Of a DNA stretch of 64,000 nt, positions 37,501 through 49,500 are shown one piece after another. A program made the translations under genes and the position numbers. The notes beneath the pieces are model-generated. The model was not told where the DNA came from, made no database searches, and was given only the letters and a program-made list of their open reading frames with translations. Source of the stretch: Euptelea pleiosperma (lineage: Eukaryota; Streptophyta; Magnoliopsida; Ranunculales; Eupteleaceae); contig CM068547.1 of NCBI GenBank assembly GCA_035048495.1, positions 29,953,913-30,017,912 of the forward strand. Reading direction: 5' to 3'. Within the stretch, counting starts at the first letter, position 1. Every line of letters starts with the position of its first letter.

Positions 37501-40500
37501 CTCCGCTTTAGAGACCATCTGACTCATCCCCTCTGCTACAATGATGAAAAGATACGGCGATAGAGGGTCCCCTTGGCGAAGACCTCGAGAACTTTTAAAG
37601 AACTCAGCTGGCGACCCATTGACTAGGATCGAAAATCGAACTGTCGAAATACAAGTGCGAATCCATCTTCTCCATCTGACTCCAAACCCCAGTCGGTTCA
37701 ACATGTAATCAAGGAAAGACTAGTTGACATGGTAGGCCTTCTCTAAGTCCACTTTACATATGATGCCCGGGTTGCCTTCCCGTTGTCTAGAATCTATAAC
37801 TTCGTTAGCAATGAGAACTCCATCTAAGATCTGATGACCGCCCACAAAAGCTCCTTGAAAAGGCGAGATAATGCTACTCAGGACTTCTCTCAGTCTAGTA
37901 GCCATAACTTTCGTAATAATTTTGTACGTGCTCCCTACCAAATTGATGGGCCGAAAATCCGCAAGGGATGTCGCGCCGTCTTTCTTGAGAATAAGAGAAA
38001 TAAAGGTGGTATTGGTCCTCCAGTCTAGCCACGCTCCACCATGAATTCCTCCACCGCCCTCATAAAGTCTTTGCCTATAATATGCCAGCATAAAGAGAAA
38101 AAAGTCAAAGGGAAGCCGTCTGGACCCAGGGCCTTATCCTCCCCCAAAGCTTTAATGGCATCCATTACTTCAGACTCCTTAAAGGGTCTTTCCATCCATC
38201 TGCTCTGGCTGTCATCAATCTGGTTGAACGAAATCCCATCCAGCTTGGGTCTTTCGGCTACATGCTCAGAATAAAGAAGGGAATAATAATCGACAATGGC
38301 CTTCCTGATATTATCCTCTTCATCCACGGTCACGCCCTCAACCTGAATAGAGGATATCTTGTTGGCCCTCCTTCTAGCATTGGCATCCCTAAGTGTGGGA
38401 AAAGATGATAGTCCCTCCTTGTGCTAACTCCTTGATATTATTAACCACATTACCAAGTTCCCACAGACATCCTACATTCAGAGAGTGCCCTTCAAGTTTC
38501 AACCACCAAATGGCCTCAAAAGATATCTTTGCTAATTTGAATACAGTGAAGAAGAGTTCTTATTTCAGCTTAATTAGAGTTTGTGAACCTGATGGGACCT
38601 AAGGACTTTGAATCCTCCCACCAGTCATTGCGAATTACACTTGAAATGCCATCATTGGCTGTTTAGCTTTGATTGCTCCCATCAAAACTGAGCTTCAGCC
38701 AACTTGGTGTCTGGATTTCTCCACAGTGGCTGGTAACCTAAGATGCCCATATATGAATATCAATAAGGGCATTGGTATATTAAACGGGGATACAGCTCTT
38801 CATTTCCCCAAATCCAAGACACGGATACGGGTATCACATTCAATATGCTGTTTCTAGGATTTTTAGTTTTTGTAATGCAACTTCTAATACTGCAAAGCTC
38901 TTTCTAGTGAGAACTGTTACAATAAACTATTAATGTATTTTTGTTGACAACATAATCAAGGAAATTGTTAGGACTTAGGATTTTAAAAAATAACTATAAT
39001 ATAACGGGAAATGACAAAATTGTAATGTAGAAGTAATCATTTAATATCTGGTACCAGTCTTGGTATCGTATATTGTCAATATGGTTATGCTTTGGCATAT
39101 TGGAGTAACTGGGTATTATAGCTTGTAACACCCTCAGAAGTCAGAACATCCACTATACAAAACATTGCTCCAATTACTTATGAAATCCTCTTCCTTGAAA
39201 TCCCTGAACCCTTTCAAGATGAGAACCCATTTGATAAATAACCTCCATACAGCATTGCCAACTTCAGCCAAGGCAGTCAAAGACTTGAACTGTTATTATT
39301 AGTGTTAAGGGGTAAAGCAGGCCCTCTGGACCTTGTAGAATAATTTCGAATTATTTATGGATGACACGATTAAGGAAGAGACGTGGCTTTCCAATAAGAT
39401 AGGACATTTCAAAGTGTGTAACAACTTACCAAAAACTACGATTTTCAAGGAACAAATAATATCAAAAGATGAAGATGACATGCATTCACTAAAAAAAAGA
39501 GTTCATCCATATGCACTGGTAGACACAAGCTTTTGGTATGTTTATTACAATATGTTAGAAAAGGCCCTTGATGAGTTCATATTTCTGATTACGATTTGCG
39601 AATTTGAGAATGCCAATTAGGGAAATCATCATTAGAACTGTTGTTAGCTTTTCCGCTCCACATTTAGTCATGCCATGCATGGGAGAGACAAACCGTGATA
39701 AACACTCCAATATGCCCTTCAGAATATTTTTATACCCCTCTGTGCTGAATGGTATTAATCAAAACTGTCATGTTTCCTGTCATTGTCTATCATCAACCCT
39801 ATGGTTAGGTGCAGCTGAGTTACTGCTATAGAAAAATATTTTGTCATCACCACCGAAATTTCTTGGATACAATTAGTGGTTAAGCCTTTCTTGGAACATT
39901 CAAAGCCTATTGAACTTGGAACAGATCCGAACTCCTTGTTGGTTACAGATATTCATTGCTTATGAGTAGCCTATGTAAGTGATGCGGACAAATTGCCGCA
40001 ATTTTGGGTGTTATGGATATGCATTACTTATGGAAGCCAGTCAGTTGAGTTGTACCAATCGTCATAAGAATATGAATGCATTACTTATGACATTCTCGAC
40101 CAAGTTAATCCATATGGGTTACTAGCGATGCAGACAAATTGTGCAACTCAGTCAAGTTGTAGCAAACTTCACAAGAATGGGGCCATGAATTGGCTGAGTG
40201 GGTACCGAGTTGTATCAGTTCTGTTGCTGGTCTAGTCGTATTACGACACTGAAATTTTAAACCTTGGTTTGGCTAGCACCCTTGCAATGAATCGAAACTT
40301 TAATCTTACGAAAAATTACCATCTCTGCGATTCTTGTGACATCAGTGATTCTATTGTTAATTCAGCCAAGTTGTTTTGGGAATCCAAAGATCGTTTTTTT
40401 CATAAAACATCGGAGACTAAGAAAATAAAACAGAAGTTGTTCAGTTCACAAGAAAATATGCATGTACACTTTTAGCTATGGAATTCTTTGTAAACCTAGA

Positions 40501-43500
40501 AAAAGAGTAACATTGAACCTACTTATCAGAAAGGAAAAAGTGTGACATTCAGCCTGTCTTTCTGTGCTTCTAGAAAGAAATGGGAGCCGCATTTATCTGC
40601 AAGATGGAATTTCTTGTAATCAATGACATGCTCCTACTGAGGAAAGTGATCTGACCAATTACTTATCAGAAAAAAAAAGTGATCTGGCCAATCTCTATAC
40701 TTACCACGAAAAAGGAAAAAAAAATCTGGCCAATCTCTGTCAATCTTGTGGAATTGCATTTCATCCATGTTATTACTCCCTTCAGATATATCACAAGTGT
40801 TAAGATTACATGCTGATTTTTTCTGTGCCATCTGGAAACAGGTCAAAGTGTGTGATATCTGTGGGGATGCAGGTCGGGAGGATATGCTTGCTATTTGTAG
40901 CAGGTGCAGTGATGGGGCAGAGCACACGTAAGCCATTTTAACTTTGTCCTTTGGATTTGCGTACTGGTCGGTTTTCTTGATTGTCAATTCTAAATCATGT
41001 GTTTGTCTGTTTTAAGGGCGACACCTTAACATTCTGTTTGTTGTCAATCAGTTATTGCATGCAAATAATGGTGGATAAAGTTCCAGAAGGTGATTGGCTT
41101 TGTGAAGAATGCAAGATCAAGGAGGAAGCTGAGAACCAAAAGCAAGATAAATTTGGAACATTATTGGGGACTTTAAAAGCATCATGCATGAATGAAAAAA
41201 GTGAAAACTCTGGAGGTACCATTAACTCAAAGCCTTTACCCAAGTTGGATATCAAAGCACCAGATGTGGAGGCAACTAGAGCCAAGGTTGGGTCAAGTCC
41301 CCATTTCTCTTCTAAGAGACATTCAGACAATTCAGAAGTTGCTTCAGCAGCAAAAAGACCAGCTCTTGAAACCAATGCTGGATCACCAAAGCCATCCAGT
41401 CCCAGCAGAAAAGCTGCACTGACACGGGAAAGTTCTTTCAGGAACTTGGATAAGGGGAAAGTAAAGCCAGTCCATCAAATACATTCCTCGGGGGGTTCTT
41501 CTGCTAATAATTCTCAAGACACTGCAAACTCTCCTACTACTTCAGGTCATAACTCATCAAGGATCCAACCACGACTTCAGTCTCCTCGGGGTAAACCTAC
41601 ATTTACTCGGTTAACTTTTTTTATTCATCCATGAAGAGGCACTGTTTTGCCTATTGGAATGTCTAGTTTGGCATCCAAGGTTGAATCCTTTCTTAAGTTC
41701 GAAAGCTTTGGTTTTCTACAGGTACTCTTTTAAAGTCAAATTCTTTCAACACCATAAACTCAAAACCAAAAGTCAAAATGGTACTAGAAGATCTTTCTCA
41801 AAAACAAAAATTGGCTAGGGAGCCTGCCACCAGTGACACAAAAAAGGAGGGACTTATCAGAACAATCAGCAAATCTTTGTCTTTCAGAACTGCCAGCCCA
41901 GGCCGTTCAAATTCTACTGAATCAAAACTTAAAGTTCACCCTTCTAATCTCTCTCGCATTGAGGATCTAAGAGGGTTAAAGCTGTCAAAAGAACGGAATT
42001 TAGTTGAAAGGAAAAATTCTTTCAAATTAGACCGCTCTCTGGTCAGTTCACCGACTGCTGGTTCTACTGTGTCTACTCCGAAGGCTGATCAAAAAATTGC
42101 TTCTCGCGGTGAAACCACGGCAATGCTTTCCTCTGCAACCAACAATCGTGATCTGAAGGCTGTTCAACCTGATGGAAAATCAAATATATCATCAAAAACA
42201 ACCACTCTTCTTGCTAATAGAGGATCAGAAATTCCAAGTGTTTTGGGTAGAACCATACCTTTTTTTCGTATTTTTTTATTTTTTATTGTTTGGTTCTTTA
42301 TATGTTATTCATTTATTTTTTCCCTTGGGTGTTTATTTCTCACAGTGGACTTCATTTTCTTTTTGGTGTTTAGCTGGATGTGGTGATGTCAAGAGGCAGT
42401 CTTCAGGTTTATCCCGTGGGATTGGAGCTCCATCTCTGAATGGAATATGCAATTCTGCTGAACAAAAGCCAAGTCAAATTAGTCCCAAGGATGAACTAAC
42501 AGCAAGTTCTTCTTGGACTGCTGATAGAACATGTGGTAATCTTGATGCAGTTCTGCAAGATGGCTTACCTCAGTCTCGGGAATCCACCAATCAGGATGGG
42601 AAAGGCAGGGAGCCTTCTTTCAGTAGGTCAAGGCAGAGTGTTTCAGCTGGAGGTAGAAGTGTTCGCTGTCACAAATGTAAAGAAATGGGTCATGCTGCAC
42701 AATTTTGCCCAATTGGTAGTCCTCGTGTTTCTGTTCTTGAACCATCTGCTGCAAGAAGTCAAGGGACGCGATGAACAAAAGTATTACATTGAAAGATGCA
42801 GTTGAAGCTGCTGTGCTTAAAAGATCTGGAAAGCAGAGTAGATTGCCCGATCAATCTGATCAGATATCCATGTCAAGTACTGACTTGAGCTGTGAAGTTG
42901 CTTCTAGAGATCAATTATCAACTTCTTCGAGTTGCTTGAAGAATTTGACTTCCTTTGAAGGGACACATGATGGACAAGAGAGTTTCAGGAACTCCACTGC
43001 TGACTCTGATAAAAATACAACTGATGTGAAGCAGCATGTTGTACACCCAACAGAAGCAGTATGTGCTCCTAGGGCAGGAGACTCAGATGCCATTATACCT
43101 TTGGATGACAATAAATTGAAGTCTTCCATGAGAGACTTGCCCCGTCTAGCTTCTTCACTTGCCATTCCTTTAAGAGTTTTATCCATTCCAGAGCATGAAT
43201 ATATATGGCAGTATGATCTTTTCTCTTTGTCTGATATTTATATTGTTTTTTGGTATAACAGTAGAAGACCTGTTAGTTCTTTCATCCTATTCGGTGCTGT
43301 GTGTTTTAGTAGTCCTGATATGTGAGCATTTTCATTTATGTGCAGAGGTGGTTTCGAGGTGCAAAGAAGTGGAAGACTTTTGGACTGCTGTGACGGGATT
43401 CAAGCACACTTATCAACTTGTGCATCAGCTAAAGTTCTTGAAGTGGTGAACAAATTTCCTCTCAAAGTCCTGTTGGAGGAAGTACCTCGCTCAAGTATGT

Positions 43501-46500
43501 GGCCAACACAGTTTCAGAACTGTGTCACAGAAGACAACATTGCTCTCTACTTCTTTGCAAAAGATCTTGAGAGGTTTGTTTTTGCATATTCTTTCCCCTT
43601 CATTCATTAGCTTAGGTGGTCTCTTTATGCAATGCATATGTTTGACTTTTGCTTTATGTTTCCCATGACACAGCTACGAAAGGAACTACAAATTCTTGTT
43701 GGAAAATATGATGAACAATGATTTAGCCCTCAAAGCAAACTTTGATGGAATTGAACTTCTAATATTTCCATCAAACCAGCTACCTGAGAAATCCCAGCGT
43801 AAGAACTGATCATCAGACATTTGACAATCATATTGAACAGAAAGCCTCTACCGCATATTTTTTCATTATATAACTAGGTGTTTCTGCAGAATTCTGAACA
43901 TTTGTGAAGTCCCTGCCATTTTATTCTAATGTAGTAGTTCTCATTATGTATGTGGAATATCTAGCTGTACTAAAATACATTATCTGTTATTTGCAGGTTG
44001 GAACATGTTATTTTTTCTATGGGGTGTATTTAGAGGAAGGAGGGTAAATTGCGCGGAACACATTTCTGGATCTCAAAAGAAGCTCTCTGGAGCCAATTTG
44101 AATGTGTTGCCCTTGAACCAAGAGATTCCCACCCCTGTCATAGCTGTTTCTGAAAAAGAGTGCTCTTCTGGGAATATAGATAAAGATTTATCCACATATA
44201 GCAGATCACGCGATGTACAAGATGCAGTTAAATCCACTGCCTCAATGGATCTGCCATTTTTATCATCTTCTGGAAGAGTAGATACAAAGTGTTATACAGA
44301 CGTTACTTCTCTTGATCTGAAGGGTTTAGGTTTGCAAAATAATTTTAACAAACTTGTTAGTGTACCTGGCACCAATTCCGATTCGAGGATTCCAATGATT
44401 GATGCACAGTTGTGCACAGAAATGAAAGGAAACAACACCTCCATGGTAAACTTTTATATCTTTTACACAAGCATATAGTTTAAGAGAGAAACCATTTTTT
44501 TCCTTGAAAAGATAAATTGGTGTTGCTGTTTCTTATGTTCTTTTAACCTTATCAATGGTTAAAACTGCTATTGCCTGCTTAACATCTTCGCTCTTGAATT
44601 TAGTTGCTATAAGAAACTGTATAAATTGCACACTATGTGGTTTCTGATGATATCTGGTGTGGAATTATCTCATATTTTCCATGTTTCATTTTGTAATTGG
44701 ATTGGATAGTTTCTGATCATATGATATGGAAAAGAACATAAGTTTCTTTTTTATTCTTTCCCCAACCATGCATACTGCAAATTGGAAAATCCATAACTGC
44801 TATACTGTTGATAATTTGATTGATACTTGTTGTCTCATTGTTCCATTTTTATTATTATTATTATTTATGCTTTTAAAGATTCTTTTATCGATTTGGAGCA
44901 CATCTCGACAACTTGACTTGATTAAGGATACAACTGATCTTTGATTTGGAATACAACTGATCTTTGATTTGGCTCGAACTGGAGCACTGATTGAGTCACT
45001 GTGAGTTCCAAGTTTATTGGCCTTATTATATAACCGTTAGGATGACATGACTAACATCTAACCTTTGAGTAGCATTTCATGAACTTTTTTGGACAAAACA
45101 TTCTTCAGTTTTATTTTTTATTTTTCTGTTTTGGAAATATTTGTTTATGGGAAATGTTAGTATCGTCCTTGGGATGATACTGTAGACGTCTCATATGATT
45201 AAACATTTGATGGTCTTTCAAATTTATGTTGTGTTCAACGGGATTCCAACTGCACAAATTTCGAAGAACATCAATGGCTTGAACTATGGGATGATGTACT
45301 ACAGTGTCATCCTAAGGACGATACTAAAATTGTCCTTTATTTATATAACTTCTCTCTCTCTCTCTCTCTCTCGCTGATACTGAGATGTATTACCTGATAC
45401 ATCATGGTATCAGCAGTGATTGAGTGGGGAAAAGCATGTGATTTTGGTGCAGAGGTTGGGATAAGTACCTGGTGTCATCTCGCTCATATTGGCCGGTAGC
45501 TACGTTGCATTGACTCGGGTACAGGTGTAGAGTCCGACACAGGTGCGGAGTGCCCGATTTGGCTAACCTTGAAAAATATGATTCGTTGCGGGTCATTGGA
45601 CTAGCTTATTACTCAATACTCTTTATTTTCCTGCATTGAGTTTAAAGTTCAAATAATGTGAAACAAAAGAATTATATTTTATATAATAATTAGGATAATA
45701 GTGGATAATTGTATAGATTATCATATAATTGTTAACGGGTGGTATGTTCCCGTGCACGTGTTGTGTTGGTCCAACGACCTGTTGGTATACATAGTTGTTT
45801 CGCCTTTCCTCAACACGTCGATCTTTTGGGGTAAATGGTTGTTTAACATGGTATCAGAGCCTTAAGGCCTGGGAGGTCGCGGGTTCAAGTCTCCAGCGGA
45901 GTGTATTCCCGCTGAGGGGGCGTGTTAGCGGATGGTATGTTCCCGCGCACATGTTGTGTTGGCCCAACGACCCTTTGGTATACATAGTTGTTTCGCCTTT
46001 TGGGGTAAATGGTTGTTTAACAATAATTACAGATAATAGAATACATATGTTTAGTGTCTTATTTGTTGCATAGAAAACCAAAATTGTAGAAGTTAAATCC
46101 GACTTTCGTTCTAGGGGCCCTTAATAAAGTCTACACTTATAAAATAAAAAAAAATAACCCATGGCAAATGTTAATAAAGTTTATACTTATAAAAAATAAG
46201 CCCATGGAAAATGTTAATTAGTATCTTGCAAGTAAGAAAATATAAAACGAAACGGAATTTGGAAGCTTTGCATGGACATCCGAACTGTGTCAGACTGACA
46301 TTTGTCCGAGCGGGTACCTCACCCGTTAAGATAAATCCTTGCAAACATAGGCCAGCAGGTCTCGTCTATTATGGAAGATGTCAATGGAGACGAACTTAAA
46401 AGCATTCCGGGACATAAACTGAACCTTTTTTTAACCCTTTTCATATGTAACAAGGGCACTCCATTTTCCTAAGAATTTGTTGTGTTGGACACTGGCATAC

Positions 46501-49500
46501 TTGTGTGAAAAACATGCCAACACCCACTACGGAAGAAGTCTAAGTTATTCAAATATTCTGTTTTCAGCTATTTATATGCGGTTTATATGATTTTAATGTA
46601 TATCATCTTATTTAAATACATTCTTTCTATATTATATACTTAACATATGGAATAAACTGTACCTACGTGTGGCGTATCGGGTTTGTGGGGGTCAGTGGCT
46701 TAGATACTTTGTATCAATGTGTGACACCAAGACATGTGTTCATGCCTTTGTTACATGTTTCTTTTCTACTCCAAAATGTTTGAGACCTCTCCCAAGGGGA
46801 TTTTGGTGGATTGAATTGTCGGGGCTGAATTCGGGGTTTTTAAGTTGATCTACATAATGTGGGGATTTTTTTTTCTTCTTCCTTTTTTAGTTGTTGTAAT
46901 TCTAGGCTATTTTCTACCTTTTTTCTTTTCTTTTCTTTTCCTTTTTTCTTCTATTAATGTTCCTGTTATCCCTGGATCAGATTGCAGGACCAATTAATGA
47001 TCTTGTACATCGATCCTTGTTCTAAATTGTTTTTTATTAACTTTATAGTAGAAAGCATATTATTTTCTCTCTTTTTTTTTTTTTCCTTTTAAAGCTCATC
47101 TCAACCCTAGGTTTCAGTAATTTCAAGTATTTATTTTAAATTCTTTTTTTCTTTCAAAGCTTATCTAAACCCTAGATCTGAGTATAGGAGACTGATTAAT
47201 GATCTTGTGTATTGATCCTTATTTTACAATTTATTTTTCTTTTTTCTAATTTCCCAATAAAGAAATTTATTATAAAATCTTTATTTTCTTGGAAGTGAAA
47301 ATATTTATGACATGGAAACTGGTATTTAGACATGACAACCTCCAAAAAGAAGGGTGCACAGGTACGACAATGTTTATTCATTTTATACGTAAAGTATATT
47401 CTATATGCAAACTAAAAAAGGTAAAACAAGAATGATCTAAAACTAAATCCATTTTTGGCCATAAAAGTCGATCTGCAGTAGAACTGTTTAGCAATGGGAA
47501 ATGATCCATTTCTAGATTTAGTACAGCATGGACATTTTATCCAAGAAGTGCACAAACCCAATGCATGTCAGACATGGGTACGCAGTCCAAAGTAGCTTGT
47601 CTGGGTGGCACATGTGTGTGCACACGCATTATATATTAACAAAGGTATAACGTTCTAGTCTACAAAATATTAAAATTTAGATCATAATAACTATGCATAT
47701 ATGCTACGGGGCCTATCTGAGATTAGCATAAATGGATATTGATTTAGATAATAGTATAGGTTGACGTGTTAGTGTTATGTATATTTCTTCAGACTCTTCT
47801 AATCTATCTCATTTTGATGCCTCTCTTTTCAGTCTTTGCTTTAAGTATAGCAACATGTATAAAATGGATGAAGTTATATATCTAATTTGTTTCGTCTATT
47901 TATAAACAATGACAATTTATGACTTGATATAAGTGAATCCTATAGGCTCTAGTCCTTTTCTTTTATCATTGAGAGCTAAATTGCAAGGCTAGATCTAGAA
48001 TCAATGAACCAGATCCCGGGCCTTAAGAAGCCCACTTGGGAATAGACAAGCTGGATATAGGCTGACAGTCCCATCTGTACCTATCAATAAAAGAAATTCT
48101 CCTTTGCTGCTCGTGTGCTGATTAACTTAGACGGACACGTCTGTTAGTATCAAGCATGAATACAGTGTGTCGGACTCACTGGCCCCAACAAAACCATACA
48201 GGAACAGGTCATATAGTTTATACCATATATTAGGAGATTTTTTTTAATAATTCCTGAATTTTCAAATAATTCCACATATTTGGTAATTCCATGTATGGAG
48301 TTTATTTCAATCATGCTATTTACAAGTGTCAGGCACAGTGAAACTAACTTTGCCGTTGGTGCCATTTAACTTTGCCTAGTAGTCATCATGCATATAAAAT
48401 GTCATTCGTTCTTCATATAAAATATACTAAATATAAAGGACAATATCTTCATAATATCTTATAAAGGACAATATACTAAATATAAAGGACAATATCTTCA
48501 TAATATCTCATACTAATATAGAAAATTTGCTTGGAGATTGAGCCTGCAGCTCAATTGATGTGTTTAATGTGTCAAATTAAGGCTTCAAGTTCACTCCCCT
48601 TATCAGAGATAAATAACAAACAGGATAAGAAAAGAAAAAAGTACATGCATATTCGCTGGAGTATGTCGAACGCTTGAATAAATACATAATGCTACACAAT
48701 TTTTATTTTTATTTTTGTGTTTTGCATACAAGACTAGTGCAAATGTTAAAAACTAGGCACTCAGGCTTGGAAATTGGTCAGTATAATCTTTGAATGTTCT
48801 GAAGGTCGAAATTCAAGCTGTGTTTTTTAATGTAGAAGGTTCTTGATAGGAGCAGTTCTATCCAACAGACCTTAAACTTCCAGCTTCCTTTTGTTTAGTC
48901 ATGTTCCTTGCCTAGAAATCTCTTCATAGACTCTGTTCCAATTATGAGCTGTGAATGAAAAGCAACTTGACTGTTGGTCACTGAGCAATTTGCTGGGTAT
49001 CCTGTATAACATTGATTTATGTGTAGCCTTTCTGTCTGCAGGAAGAACATAGAGATCCAGAAAGCAAACAAGAAGCAGAGATCAATCCATGTTCTCTAGT
49101 AACTAGACAGAATAGCAGTCATAGTAAAGGTAAAACATTGCCAAAGCACTTGGATAATACAAATTGCAGACAAGCAGGTTTTCCTTCAAGTTCAACAGAT
49201 AGGCAAGATACAGGGTCTGGTTCTTTCAAGGTGCTTCCGGTTAGTTCATCTTCTCTTGTTCGAGAGGCAGGTGCTGTGGGGAGCAGCGAAGGGGAAATCC
49301 AGGAGAGAATGAAATGCAGCAGAGATGAAGTGGAACTTCAGGAAAAAATGAGAGACACTGAAACTGCTCTGAAGGGTGACGCACTGAGGAGAAACCTGGT
49401 GGAGAAAGACAGTTGCTTGGAGTTTAAGTCCAGCAGGAAACGCCCATACTCAGCTTCACCGGAGATGGGTTCACAGGCATCGGGTGAAACCTCAACTAGC

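Larger units (their letters stand above)
35720..38560 (-). mobile_element. Degenerate L1-type LINE, antisense in intron 3
   Basis: A T run at 35720-35732 is the poly(A) tail of a minus-strand element. Going upstream: an HLLIHC-type zf-RVT region, reverse transcriptase blocks with [13 protein letters not shown], and pre-RT sequence with [11 protein letters not shown]. The upstream edge near 38560 ([15 protein letters not shown]) is approximate, and no endonuclease or ORF1 is visible. Frames are broken and a stop sits just before the FADD catalytic motif, so it is dead. I could not find matching target duplications. Confidence 0.88.
44446..49041 (+). other. Intron 10 (4596 nt)
   Basis: Contains a MITE (45157-45327), a TC microsatellite, the SMART retroelement (45730-46022) and a 49-bp duplication (48422-48520), plus AT- and T-rich unassigned sequence. 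No missing family exon is apparent; exon 10 joins exon 11 in phase 0. Confidence 0.75.

Noticed and set aside
42240..42386. Hydrophobic reading frame after exon 6 resembling a membrane segment
   Set aside because: It is T-rich intron read-through between consistent donor and acceptor sites; the PHD family is nuclear with no membrane segment.
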